Made by a program: the position numbers and the translations under genes. From contig NZ_ARQJ01000025.1 of the NCBI RefSeq assembly GCF_000385175.1, forward strand, positions 1 to 64,000: a stretch of DNA of 64,000 bases, written 5' to 3'. The stretch's first letter is position 1. Each line of letters opens with the position of its first letter. This document shows positions 18,111-27,610 of the stretch, piece after piece. The notes beneath the pieces are model-generated. The model was not told the origin of the DNA. It saw nothing but the letters and a program-made list of their open reading frames with translations, and ran no database searches. The DNA comes from Salinicoccus albus DSM 19776. GTDB lineage: Bacteria; Bacillota; Bacilli; Staphylococcales; Salinicoccaceae.

Positions 18111-18190
18111 ACATTAAGTTGGATTAAGTTTACTCGGATTTAAATCGCTGAGAACAAAATATTCCTTAAATTCAACGGCCATTGAATCAG

Positions 18191-18745
18191 CTATTTGTTT
18201 TGCTTCAGGAATCCTCCTGCAGTGGTAATTTCCGCATACATGCCGTCAAGCGCACCGACAAATGAATGATGTACTTGCTGGGCGTCTACTGTTTCATCTC
18301 CACGAGAGATGCTTCTGGTGGCACAAGCATCTTCGATTAATGTGGTATCATACCCCAGATCCACTGCTGCACGGACTGTAGCATCGATACACATATGGGT
18401 CATCATACCCACAACGTATACTTTCTCTATACCTTTTTCCTTCAGCTTACTCTCCAGTTCAGTGTTCAAAAAGCTGTTTGGGAAATTCTTTGTGATTAGA
18501 TACTCATTGTCAAACGGCTGAACAATCTCATTGATCTCAGCACCTTCTGTATCCGGGAGAAAGAAACCCAGAGACGGGTCCGCTGCAATATGCTGTACAT
18601 GGAAGATATTTTCCTTATTGTTTTTCCTGAACCATTCAAGGATTTGAGCTGCATTATCTGCGGCCGCATCGGGATTAACCAGTTCCATTTTTCCATCTTT
18701 AAAGTAATCATTCTGTATATCTATAACAATTAACGCTGTATTCAT
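18191..18745 (-). CDS. Isochorismatase-family cysteine hydrolase
   Basis: The 184-aa cytoplasmic hydrolase has the catalytic triad expected for this fold: D9 in ALIVIDIQNDY, K86 in ITKNFPNSF and C119 in VGMMTHMCIDATVR. The cis-peptide motif VGMMT precedes the cysteine. Members include nicotinamidases, N-carbamoyl hydrolases and isochorismatases, and the motif set does not decide the substrate. ATG 18745 has GAGGTGATATC upstream. It is divergent from an Lrp-family regulator gene 118 bp away, so that regulator probably controls it. Confidence 0.88.
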   Translation of the reverse strand: MNTALIVIDIQNDYFKDGKMELVNPDAAADNAAQILEWFRKNNKENIFHVQHIAADPSLGFFLPDTEGAEINEIVQPFDNEYLITKNFPNSFLNTELESKLKEKGIEKVYVVGMMTHMCIDATVRAAVDLGYDTTLIEDACATRSISRGDETVDAQQVHHSFVGALDGMYAEITTAGGFLKQNK

Positions 18746-18863
18746 TGATATCACCTCATATAATAATTTGATATAATTCAATGATAAATGTTCCATTGAT
18801 TTTCATCTATAATTTGATGAAACACTTTTACAGCAATCCATTTCACCGCGAAAGGAATATCTT

Positions 18864-19304
18864 ATGAAACTGGACAATATCGATTTTCAAATACTGCACC
18901 TGCTGTCCAAAAATTCACGCATGCAGTGGAAGGACTTAGGTGAACGCATCCATATGACCGGACAGGCAGTTGGCAACCGTATCAAGATGCTTGAAGAAAA
19001 TGGCATCATTAAAGCCTATTCACTAATAGTGGACGAAATGAAACTGGGGTTGTCATATACTGCATTTGTAGTGATTTATATGGAATCTGCAAACCACAGA
19101 CCTTTTTTACGTTTCATCGAAGAAAGTAAAGCGGTCATTGAAGCTCACCGTGTATCAGGCGAAGGATGTTACCATTTGAAATTGGAAGTGAGCTCCCAGG
19201 ACCAACTGAATCACATTTTGAACAAAATCCTCAATTATGGTAACTATGCTTTATACCTGTCCATAAATGATATTAAAAAACAGGATCCTTTGGATGCTTT
19301 ATAG
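18864..19304 (+). CDS. Lrp/AsnC family transcriptional regulator
   Basis: This 146-aa protein has an N-terminal winged helix (DFQILHLLSKNSRMQWKDLGERIHMTGQAVGNRIKMLEENGIIK) and a C-terminal RAM ligand-binding domain (about residues 65-140, with YTAFVVIYME and VSGEGCYHLKLEV). Such proteins form octamers that respond to amino acids or small metabolites. The divergent isochorismatase-family gene is the likely target. An AAGGAA precedes the ATG. Confidence 0.88.
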   Translation: MKLDNIDFQILHLLSKNSRMQWKDLGERIHMTGQAVGNRIKMLEENGIIKAYSLIVDEMKLGLSYTAFVVIYMESANHRPFLRFIEESKAVIEAHRVSGEGCYHLKLEVSSQDQLNHILNKILNYGNYALYLSINDIKKQDPLDAL

Positions 19305-19349
19305 CATATATCATCATTCAAAACTCTGCTGAGCGCAGATCTATATCCC

Positions 19350-19450
19350 TCTAATTGATCCAATTAAAAAGGCCGAGACAGAAAAATATTTCATCTAAAA
19401 ATCCGTATGTTTAGCATCCTTTTAGGAGTCAAATGTACAGATTTTACTGT
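19350..19450. repeat. Degenerate intergenic hairpin repeat
   Basis: The segment starts GGCCGAGACAGAA and contains AAAATCCGTA (about 19396) and TACAGATTTT (about 19435) as inverted arms. This is the layout seen in the hairpin at 9172-9356. It lies between the convergent Lrp and serine hydrolase genes and may also serve as their shared terminator. Confidence 0.4.
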
Positions 19451-19509
19451 TCATGCTGAAGTATTTTATCGCTTTATAAACTTCTGCACCAGCTCCTTTT
19501 GTACCTGTG

Positions 19510-20679
19510 TTATTTTATATTCTCCATCAGGTCTTCAAGGAAAAGCATATCGTCAACCGGTTGTGTACCCGCTGGCTTGGGACGGGCAGATGAAATAGCT
19601 ATAACGACCTCTTCGTACGGATCGATATGGATGACCTGTCCATGAATTCCAAAGGCCTGAAACGCTTTATGCTGCTTTGATTTTTCTGTCCAGGCAGGCC
19701 ACCACATCATACCGTAATTAACGAATTCTCCATTATCTAAAGTTGTCGGCTGACCTGCCAGCTCGAACCATTGATCAGGCAAGGCAGATTTTTCTCTTGA
19801 CTGTCCTTCTTCCAGAAAAAACTGTCCAAAACGTGCATAATCTCTTAATGTTGCTGAAAACCCGCTGCCGCCAATTTCGTTACCTTCAGGAGAGTCAAGC
19901 CACCATTCTGCTTTGCTTTCCATACCGTAAGGCTCCCAGATTTTCTCTGATAAATAGGCAGATAAGCTTTTATTGGTCGCTCCAATGACTATTTCACTCC
20001 CTATTGTCGTTTCGCCTGTTGAATAATTGTGAATGGTTCCTGGCTTTCCTGCGGAGGGAAGCTCTGCCATCACTTTAATTAACGATCCGGGCTCTTGCGA
20101 AAGTTGAGCCCTTAAAAATTTTCGCCGGTCCGAATCCGGATTTGTGTAAGTCTCATCCCATTTCACACCGGAATTCATTCCTAAGATATGACGAACTGTT
20201 GTACCTTCATAAGCACTGCCTTTAAGGCTTGGGACATACTTCACTGTCAAATCATCTATACTGTCTATATAACCATCTTTGACCGCAAGCCCTACCAGCG
20301 TAGAAGTGATCGATTTCGCCACTGACATAGACATCCATCGCGTATCAGGACCGTTGCCATGCAGATAATTTTCGTAAACCAGCTTTCCCTGCTTGAGAAC
20401 AACAATGCCTGTAATGGAGTTAAGCGTTAAGTAGTCATAAATATCGTAAGACTGGTCAGCAAGCGCTGTGGTTTCATCCTTAATCTGTGATTTAAACGGC
20501 TGCAAAGATAGAGGTGATTTTTCCAAAGGGATCGGGGCAGAAGAAGCCGGTACTGTGCGTGTTGGGAAAAGACGTTCGATATTGCGAAATGTATTGATTG
20601 CCAAGTCAGGAAACATATCGCCATTATAAATATTATCCGTCGTTCCGATTTTTTCATCGGCATGTCTGTAAAAACCCAT
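19510..20679 (-). CDS. Serine hydrolase, class C beta-lactamase family
   Basis: The 389-aa protein is of the beta-lactamase/transpeptidase-like serine hydrolase family. The nucleophile motif SxxK is S119-V-A-K122 in MSMSVAKS. A Tyr motif is YST in IHNYSTGE, and the late FGIHGQVI segment fills the KTG/HxG position. No signal peptide is visible, so it is likely cytoplasmic and an esterase, amidase or oligomer hydrolase rather than a true beta-lactamase. ATG 20679 follows GAGGAGG and avoids the overlap that a start at 20763 would cause with the deacetylase gene, which probably shares its transcript. Confidence 0.82.
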   Translation of the reverse strand: MGFYRHADEKIGTTDNIYNGDMFPDLAINTFRNIERLFPTRTVPASSAPIPLEKSPLSLQPFKSQIKDETTALADQSYDIYDYLTLNSITGIVVLKQGKLVYENYLHGNGPDTRWMSMSVAKSITSTLVGLAVKDGYIDSIDDLTVKYVPSLKGSAYEGTTVRHILGMNSGVKWDETYTNPDSDRRKFLRAQLSQEPGSLIKVMAELPSAGKPGTIHNYSTGETTIGSEIVIGATNKSLSAYLSEKIWEPYGMESKAEWWLDSPEGNEIGGSGFSATLRDYARFGQFFLEEGQSREKSALPDQWFELAGQPTTLDNGEFVNYGMMWWPAWTEKSKQHKAFQAFGIHGQVIHIDPYEEVVIAISSARPKPAGTQPVDDMLFLEDLMENIK

Positions 20680-20713
20680 TGTCATCCTCCTCAATTTAAA
20701 GTTAGATTCACCT

Positions 20714-21580
20714 TTACGAATTATCCTTTTTTGCTTCTTCTTCGAAGTTATCATGGATTTCACCTAAAGTGGCAAACCACGCACCACGGTATTCCATATA
20801 TTGTATTAATTTTTCCAGCATAGGCAGCATATGACCGCGTCCGATCGTTTGCGGATGAACAGTCAGTATAAAACACGCGCCCGCTTCCTGGTCACAGGCA
20901 AAATCAAATATTTCCTTCCAACGTTCATATAAACCAGAGACAGATTTTAATCCTTCCTGGGCAGCGGGTACAAATTCCTGTGTCGGAAAATCATCCAGCA
21001 GCCATGAGACCGGTATTTCTAAAAGCGTACTGTCTTCACCATAGACACTGGCTTTATCTTCGTTAACTTCAACGCGACGCGGCCGGTAGGGATGATGATC
21101 ATTGCCCATCAGACTGCTGTCATATTCAAAACCATACTTTTCCAATATATCAAGTGTATTTGGACTGTAATTCCAAGCTGGAGACCTGTAACCTCTTGGT
21201 TTTACTCCAATTCTCGATAATGATTCAAGTCCCATCTTCATTATTTTCTCTTCCTCTTCGTAACTAAGGGGCGTGACGTTTTCATGCGCATAACCATGAT
21301 GGACAATTTCGTGCCCATGATCTACGACAGATTGCGATATTTCTGGAAATGTGTCTACTGTATGACCAGGGATGCACCAGCTTGTTTTGATATTGTATTT
21401 ATCAAGCAGTTTCAACAGCCTTGGGGAAGCTACCTCTGCCCCAAACTCCCCTCTTGCCATATATGCAGGAGAATACTGACCGTACATCCCCATCCAGACA
21501 GAATGGGCATCAAAATCTACACCTATGTTAACAGCAACACGTTTTCCTTCTGGTAATCTTACTTTTCCAGTGGTCTGCAT
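20714..21580 (-). CDS. Polysaccharide deacetylase family protein (PuuE/HpPgdA-like)
   Basis: This 288-aa protein has the NodB-type deacetylase core: metal-binding Asp in VNIGVDFDAH, His motif HEIVHHGYAHE, RSPAWNYSP, and a late ILTVHPQTIGR. It lacks a signal peptide and is closest in style to the cytoplasmic HpPgdA/PuuE (allantoinase-like) branch rather than secreted cell-wall deacetylases. ATG 21580 has GGAGGAT upstream. The next gene, a serine hydrolase, begins 34 bp after its stop, suggesting a two-gene hydrolytic pathway on a shared, unknown substrate. Confidence 0.82.
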   Translation of the reverse strand: MQTTGKVRLPEGKRVAVNIGVDFDAHSVWMGMYGQYSPAYMARGEFGAEVASPRLLKLLDKYNIKTSWCIPGHTVDTFPEISQSVVDHGHEIVHHGYAHENVTPLSYEEEEKIMKMGLESLSRIGVKPRGYRSPAWNYSPNTLDILEKYGFEYDSSLMGNDHHPYRPRRVEVNEDKASVYGEDSTLLEIPVSWLLDDFPTQEFVPAAQEGLKSVSGLYERWKEIFDFACDQEAGACFILTVHPQTIGRGHMLPMLEKLIQYMEYRGAWFATLGEIHDNFEEEAKKDNS

Positions 21581-21755
21581 TATTAATCCTCCATTCTGCA
21601 TAAACATAAAAACCTTTAATAGTCTCGGAGCATTACCGATGACACTAAAGATTAAATGGATAATATGACTTTAGTTACAGGGGACCACAGAGATACTCGT
21701 CAAACTCTGATCTTTAAAATTTATATTGAAATAACAAATAAGGAGATTGAGAAAT

Positions 21756-21896
21756 ATGAAAATACTATTAATCGGTGCTACCGGTCTTTTGGGAACAGCT
21801 GTAATGAAAGAATTAAAAGAGGGACACGAAATTATTAAAGCAACCGAAATATATTTAATTTATCACTACAAAATATATCAGAAACGTCTCATTTAG
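21756..21896 (+). pseudogene. Truncated short-chain dehydrogenase, 5' fragment
   Basis: ATG 21756, with AAGGAGA upstream, begins MKILLIGATGLLGTAVMKEL, a classic Rossmann start of a short-chain dehydrogenase, and continues through GHEIIKA. After about 30 codons homology ends. The frame runs into A/T-rich sequence and stops at codon 47. Only the first strand-helix of a protein of about 200 aa is left. The break point is at the edge of the repeat and toxin locus. Confidence 0.7.
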
Positions 21897-21898
21897 TA

Positions 21899-21926
21899 TT
21901 TTGATTTTGATTTTGATTTTGATTTT
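21899..21926. repeat. Hexanucleotide tandem repeat (TTTTGA)4
   Basis: Four perfect copies of TTTTGA and a partial fifth. The right-hand copies provide the -35 element of the antitoxin RNA promoter. Confidence 0.9.
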
Positions 21927-21947
21927 AATTAATTAGAATGATATAAT
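21919..21947 (+). promoter_or_regulatory. Promoter of the antitoxin RNA
   Basis: -35 TTGATT (21919-21924), 17-nt spacer, -10 TATAAT (21942-21947). The predicted start is near 21954, just before the sequence complementary to the toxin translation start. Confidence 0.7.
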
Positions 21948-21953
21948 ATAAGT

Positions 21954-22017
21954 AACAAAAATCAGTTTCATGGAATCACCGAACCCCCAATCTATGCCAG
22001 TAGATTGGGGGTTTTTT
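21954..22017 (+). ncRNA. Antisense antitoxin RNA of Fst-type type I TA locus (RNA II-like)
   Basis: A predicted 60-65-nt RNA runs from the promoter at 21919-21947 to the hairpin ending in T6 at 22012-22017. It carries a 21-nt direct repeat (21953-21973) identical in 20 positions to the plus-strand sequence across the toxin start codon (22112-22132), followed by TCACC, which is complementary to the toxin's GGTGA Shine-Dalgarno. It therefore can pair with the toxin mRNA at the start region and at the shared terminator. This is the architecture of the pAD1 par (fst) system. Function is inferred from architecture. Confidence 0.75.
21983..22017. terminator. Bidirectional terminator shared by toxin mRNA and antitoxin RNA
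   Basis: A perfect 11- to 12-bp stem CCCCCAATCTA / TAGATTGGGGG with a 6-nt loop is followed by T6 on the plus strand. On the minus strand it is the 3' end of the convergent toxin transcript. Confidence 0.85.
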
Positions 22018-22034
22018 GGTGTGGTTATTGTCGC

Positions 22035-22130
22035 CTACTTATTGTTACGCTTATCTAACCAATAGACAAAGAGCGCAACAATGCCCCCTGCGACAATTGG
22101 GGCAATGATGTTAACAAAAATCAGTTCCAT
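22035..22130 (-). CDS. Fst/Ldr-type type I toxin peptide
   Basis: The 31-aa peptide MELIFVNIIAPIVAGG... continues with a hydrophobic helix (GIVALFVYWL) and a charged tail DKRNNK. This is the Fst family pattern: short acidic start, a central helix with conserved Pro and Gly, then W-L/D-K-R. Such peptides insert in the membrane and damage it when not repressed by the antisense RNA. SD GGAGGTG is seven bases before the ATG. Convergent small RNA, direct repeats and a shared terminator complete the locus. Too short for most gene finders. Confidence is high for family, inference for activity. Confidence 0.88.
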   Translation of the reverse strand: MELIFVNIIAPIVAGGIVALFVYWLDKRNNK

Positions 22131-22142
22131 GGTGTTCACCTC

Positions 22143-22169
22143 CTTCCTGGTCGATGTTCGCCCAGGAAG
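22143..22169 (-). promoter_or_regulatory. 5' leader hairpin of the toxin mRNA
   Basis: CTTCCTGG and CCAGGAAG form an 8-bp stem over an 11-nt loop, and the 3' arm directly abuts the GGAGGTG Shine-Dalgarno. In Fst mRNAs a 5' structure limits translation, and the same role is likely here. A tentative minus-strand promoter lies just upstream (TACAAT at 22186-22191, with a poor -35). Confidence 0.6.
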
Positions 22170-22276
22170 TATAGGCGACTATGATATTGTATCATTTTTT
22201 ATGTCCCGCAATAAGATTCGATCGGTGCTTTAATGTGGATGCACCGGTTAGACTGGTCGCCCGTAATATACTGGCT

Positions 22277-23159
22277 TCACCGAACTCGTCTTTTGATTGT
22301 ATCAATTGTGTCGTACAGTTTTTCTTCTTTTAAGTTTGCATCTGTTTCAAACAGTGATAACTGCATCACTGAATCCAGTATAAAATGAGTGAGTGATATA
22401 TTAACTGTTCTATATAGTCCATATGGATCCACCACCGTTTTAAGATAGTTCCATATCATTTCAATTAATATATTTGAATTGTTTGTGCCTGGGTTTATCG
22501 TCAATTGTTTTCGATATATCTTTCCATCTTTTGTACCGATAGAAAAAGAAATTGTCCGTGCGAGCTGTTTGGCTTGTCTAACACGGTAAGTTACTTCATC
22601 AACGTGTTCCAACAAAATCACATACAACTCATTAAATTTATAGTCTCGCAGTAGCCACCTGACTTTCCGCAATCGATGGACGATGTATAGTAGATTCTCT
22701 CCAATGCCGATGGCACAATGTATCCGTGTAGCATCATAAATCTCTGCCTTTAAGCACTTCGCAAAGGCTCTCGGTGTACTAGAGAATAAATGATAGCTAT
22801 CAATAATCTCCATAAAAAATTCATCTATGGAATATTGATGAAAATCTTCCGGATGAACATATTTTAATGCAATTTCAGAAATTCGAGTGGAATATTCAAT
22901 ATAGATCTGCATAGAAGGATTTTTAATATAAATATCGTTTCGTGCAGGAATTTCATACAAGCGGGAACCGGTTTTAATCCCTAGTTTTTTAAGTCAGGTG
23001 TTGCTGCCAGAACCACTGAGCTTTTTTTCGTATTTCCAACGACTGCTAATTTAGTAGTTAAAGGATCTAGCCCTTTTAAGATGCATGATACACTTGCAAA
23101 AAACTTTTCTGATCCACACAAAGAATATCTCTATTACAACATAAATTATAATTGTACAT
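22277..23159 (-). pseudogene. uvrX: uvrX, Y-family DNA polymerase (UmuC-like), decayed
   Basis: Read across frames on the minus strand from ATG 23159 (AGGGG upstream), the product begins MYNYNLCCNRDILCVDQKSF and continues FASVSCILKGLDPLTTKLAV, NTKKSSVVLAATPDLKK, then GIKTGSRLYEIPARND and YSIDEFFMEI. These are the palm motifs of UvrX/UmuC polymerases. Two single-base deletions in homopolymers (a T run near 23098-23103 and an A run near 22985-22990) break the frame. After GIGEN the protein jumps to a little-finger-like C-terminus, so about 120-130 aa of palm, thumb and HhH are missing. The frameshifts could be sequencing error. The internal deletion could not. A LexA box lies upstream. Confidence 0.8.
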
Positions 23160-23176
23160 AGCCGCCCCTATTAAAT

Positions 23177-23190
23177 CGAACGTAAGTTCT
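23177..23190 (-). promoter_or_regulatory. LexA (DinR) SOS box upstream of uvrX
   Basis: CGAACGTAAGTTCT matches the Gram-positive SOS box GAAC-N4-GTTC exactly at its eight core positions. It lies about 20 bp upstream of the uvrX start, where SOS-induced uvrX genes carry it. Confidence 0.75.
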
Positions 23191-23320
23191 ATTTATAATA
23201 TATCATAATTGAGATAGATATTATAATTTTTTCAGAAATGGGTAGAAGCTTTAGTTCAATTGAAATCGCTATTGGAATATTTGTTCACAGAAACAATAGT
23301 ATTAATACTTAAAAGGGCAT

Positions 23321-23364
23321 AAAAGAACAGTTCCATCAAAATGCCAATATCGGAACTGTTCTTT
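23321..23364. terminator. Bidirectional terminator-like hairpin
   Basis: AAAAGAACAGTTCC and GGAACTGTTCTTTT are perfect 14-bp arms around a 16-nt loop, giving T-rich ends on both strands. It separates the uvrX remnant from the small membrane gene at 23403. Confidence 0.75.
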
Positions 23365-23402
23365 TAGTTGCATTTATTTTCTTATGCAGCTCTCACCACT
23401 TC

Positions 23403-23633
23403 TTAATTTAAGAACAAAACTATGAACAAGAAGATAAGATAGGGACTAAGAAAAAGAAAAGTACTTAAGATGATGAAGTTACGCTTTTTTAACGTAACGG
23501 CTATTACCACTCCAATCAAACCACAAATAAACGTGCCAACTACGGTGGCAAAAGCTCCGTATTCTACAAAGAAAAACCAGTAATAAGACAGCAAACCTAA
23601 AACAAAGATTATCCACCAACTAATATAAGCGAT
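23403..23633 (-). CDS. Small two-helix membrane protein, start uncertain (possible ATC)
   Basis: The conventional frame begins at TTG 23594 (63 aa), without a Shine-Dalgarno. The open frame continues 13 codons upstream, where GGGGAGGAG lies about seven bases before an in-frame ATC (23633). The extended 76-aa product (xAYISWWIIFVLGLLSYYWFF..., then GTFICGLIGVVIAVTLKKRN, then a final hydrophobic stretch) has three hydrophobic segments. Either ATC is used as a rare start, or the original ATG has mutated. No family is recognised. Confidence 0.5.
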   Translation of the reverse strand: MAYISWWIIFVLGLLSYYWFFFVEYGAFATVVGTFICGLIGVVIAVTLKKRNFIILSTFLFLSPYLIFLFIVLFLN

Positions 23634-23780
23634 ATTTTCTCCTCCCCAATTTTATTCTATATTTCTCTCGCTAAGCTTTATAAATGCAATAGAAAATAAT
23701 AGATAATGAGTCTCTTCGTATGAGATATCATTCCAAACTTGCCTTTAATCTACCTTTTTTCAAAAAGTTATTCATAAATA

Positions 23781-23813
23781 AACCCTTTAACAGCAGCAGT
23801 TAAAGGGTTTTTA
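23781..23813. terminator. Terminator of guaBA (bidirectional)
   Basis: AACCCTTTAAC and GTTAAAGGGTT form an 11-bp stem with a loop of CAGCAGCA type, with T-rich flanks on both strands. It lies about 15 bp past the guaA stop. Confidence 0.85.
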
Positions 23814-23825
23814 TATATTATACAA

Positions 23826-25370
23826 TTATTCCCACTCTATCGTTGCCGGCGGCTTGCTTGTGATGTCGTAAACGACGCGGTTGATGTGTTTGCTTTCGTT
23901 CACCATCCGCTTCGAGACGCGTTCGAGGACATCCCAGTCGATTTTGGCGAATTCGCTGGTCATACCGTCGACACTGGTGACGGCACGGATACCGATTGTG
24001 TGCTCATATGTTCTGTAGTCGCCCATGACACCGACGGAACGAATGTCGGGCAAGACTGTGAAGTACTGCCATATTTCCCGTTCGAGTCCTGCTTTACGAA
24101 TCTCGTCTCTTAAGATCCAGTCGCTTTCTCTGACGATCTCGAGCTTTTCTTCTGTAATTTCACCTAAAATCCGAATGCCGAGCCCAGGACCGGGGAATGG
24201 CTGCCGCCACACAAGGTGTTCGGAAATACCGAGTTCGATGCCGAGCTGCCGGACTTCATCTTTGAACAGTGTGTTCAATGGTTCAAGGAGGTCGAACTGC
24301 ATTTCTTCCGGCAGGCCGCCGACGTTATGATGGGACTTGATCGTTGTTGCGGTTTCTGTTCCCGACTCGATGATGTCGGTATAAAGTGTACCTTGGGCAA
24401 GGTAGTCTGCGTCTTTCAGCTTGGCTGCCTCATCGTCGAATACATAGATGAATTCGTTACCGATAATTTTGCGTTTTTGCTCCGGATCTGAGACCCCTTG
24501 CAATTTATCCAGGAAACGGTCTTTGGCATCAATTTTGATGATATTCATATTAAATCCTTCACCAAACTGCTCCATGACCATGTCGCCTTCGCCTTTTCGG
24601 AGCAGCCCGTGGTCGACGAAGATGCATGTCAGCTGATCGCCGATGGCTTTATGCATAAGTACAGCAGTGACTGAAGAATCCACACCACCGCTCATGCCGC
24701 AGATAACTTTGCTGTTGCCGACCTTCTCACGGATCTTTTCGACTTCGATATCGATGAAATTTTCCATTGACCATTGACCGTGGCATCCGGCGATATCACG
24801 GATGAAGTTCTCAAGGAAAGTATCGCCATTTATGGAATGTCTGGATTCAGGGTGGAACTGAACACCGTAAATATCTTTTTCTCTATGCTTGATCCCGGCA
24901 AACTTACATGACGGTGTATGCGCAATCTGATCAAACGTCTCCGGAATCTCTGTCACTTTGTCGCTGTGGCTCATCAGCACAGTTTCCAGTGCTTCCAGTC
25001 CTTTGAAAACCGGCATTTTTGGATTGAGCTGGATCTCTGTGGCGCCAAACTCCCGTTCATTGGATGGCACGACTTCCCCGCCGTTCATCTGTGTCATCAG
25101 CTGCATGCCGTAGCAGATGCCAAGCACCGGTAAGCCGAGTTCAAAAATACCCGGATCTGCTGTATAGGCATCGTCCGCATATACTGAACGGGGACCGCCG
25201 GAGAGGATGATTGCTTTTGGATTCAATGCTTTGATTTCATTTAAAGTGATGCTTGGGTTATGCAGTTCACTGTAGACGCCAAGATCTCTGATCCGGCGGG
25301 TGATCAGCTGGTTGTATTGGCTCCCGTAATCGATTACCAGGATCAGTTCCTGCTCTTTAGCCATTTCCAT
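23826..25370 (-). CDS. guaA: GMP synthase (glutamine-hydrolysing)
   Basis: GuaA converts XMP to GMP using glutamine and ATP. The 514-aa protein has an N-terminal class I glutamine amidotransferase (nucleophile C86 in GICYGMQL, His/Glu in GVQFHPE), then an ATP-pyrophosphatase domain with the P-loop SGGVDSS, and the C-terminal dimerisation domain ending in [12 protein letters not shown] 25370 has GGAGA ten bases upstream. An ATG two codons later is possible. It is 14 bp downstream of guaB, forming the guaBA operon with its own terminator. Confidence 0.98.
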   Translation of the reverse strand: MEMAKEQELILVIDYGSQYNQLITRRIRDLGVYSELHNPSITLNEIKALNPKAIILSGGPRSVYADDAYTADPGIFELGLPVLGICYGMQLMTQMNGGEVVPSNEREFGATEIQLNPKMPVFKGLEALETVLMSHSDKVTEIPETFDQIAHTPSCKFAGIKHREKDIYGVQFHPESRHSINGDTFLENFIRDIAGCHGQWSMENFIDIEVEKIREKVGNSKVICGMSGGVDSSVTAVLMHKAIGDQLTCIFVDHGLLRKGEGDMVMEQFGEGFNMNIIKIDAKDRFLDKLQGVSDPEQKRKIIGNEFIYVFDDEAAKLKDADYLAQGTLYTDIIESGTETATTIKSHHNVGGLPEEMQFDLLEPLNTLFKDEVRQLGIELGISEHLVWRQPFPGPGLGIRILGEITEEKLEIVRESDWILRDEIRKAGLEREIWQYFTVLPDIRSVGVMGDYRTYEHTIGIRAVTSVDGMTSEFAKIDWDVLERVSKRMVNESKHINRVVYDITSKPPATIEWE

Positions 25371-25384
25371 GTTCCAATGTTCTC

Positions 25385-27107
<1,723 letters not shown>

Positions 27108-27132
27108 GTTTGGAAATAAAGGATACGGGAAT
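27108..27132 (+). promoter_or_regulatory. SigB-like promoter of the first YflT-like gene
   Basis: GTTTGG (27108-27113), a 13-nt spacer and GGGAAT (27127-27132) resemble the SigB consensus GTTTAA-N13-15-GGGTAT. The same arrangement recurs before the paralogue at 28515, which strengthens the call. Confidence 0.55.
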
Positions 27133-27174
27133 AGTAGACTACGATATACAGCAGACTGCTAGGGGGTTTTTAAT

Positions 27175-27567
27175 TTGAATTACTTTGAACTGTATGACAG
27201 TGAGGAAGCAGTGCTCAACCGCATTGAGCAGTTAAAATCAGAAGGTTTCTACGAAGCGGATATTCATCTTCTCGGCAGAGATGATATGGAATTTACAGCA
27301 TTGGATTATACTGAGGTAGTTTATCATAAGCATATGCTTGAAGAGCATGGATTGCGGGAAATTCTTTCTAAAAACGAATCTGCTGAGCGGTTTCTGAATG
27401 GATATGATCTCAGTGAAGAGGAGATAGAAAGATATCTGTTTAAAATCAGCGAAGGGAACTATATGATATATTACAATGATGATGTCCTTCAGGAGCGGGA
27501 CGAAGAAAAAGAAGGCAATGACCGCTCATCTGAAGCGGACCTGACTGACAATGAGATTGATAGATAA
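27175..27567 (+). CDS. YflT/general stress protein 17M-like protein
   Basis: The 130-aa acidic protein has the GSP17M (YflT) pattern at its N-terminus: NYFELYDSEEAVLNRIEQLKSEGFYEADIHLLGRDD, close in layout to the paralogue 940 bp downstream. Its C-terminal 25 residues are highly charged and probably disordered. The first codon is TTG (27175) with AGGGGG about nine bases upstream. In Bacillus such proteins belong to the SigB general stress regulon, and a SigB-like promoter is present here. The molecular function is unknown. Confidence 0.75.
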   Translation: MNYFELYDSEEAVLNRIEQLKSEGFYEADIHLLGRDDMEFTALDYTEVVYHKHMLEEHGLREILSKNESAERFLNGYDLSEEEIERYLFKISEGNYMIYYNDDVLQERDEEKEGNDRSSEADLTDNEIDR

Positions 27568-27570
27568 ACG

Positions 27571-27610
27571 GATGAAAAAGGCGGCACAAATTTGTGCCGC
27601 CTTTTTCATC
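27571..27610. terminator. Bidirectional terminator
   Basis: GATGAAAAAGGCGGCACAAA is followed by its complete reverse complement, forming a GC-rich stem with T-rich ends on both strands. It serves the convergent YflT-like and YfbU-like genes. Confidence 0.92.

Noticed and set aside
18118-18190. Short minus-strand frame MAVEFKEYFVLSDLNPSK after the isochorismatase gene
   Set aside because: Only 22 codons with no Shine-Dalgarno, partly overlapping the end of the preceding gene. It could be a relic but cannot be supported.
23232-23312. Plus-strand 24-codon frame MGRSFSSIEIAIGIF, considered as a second small toxin
   Set aside because: No ribosome site, no convergent RNA and no hydrophobic tail of a known toxin type.
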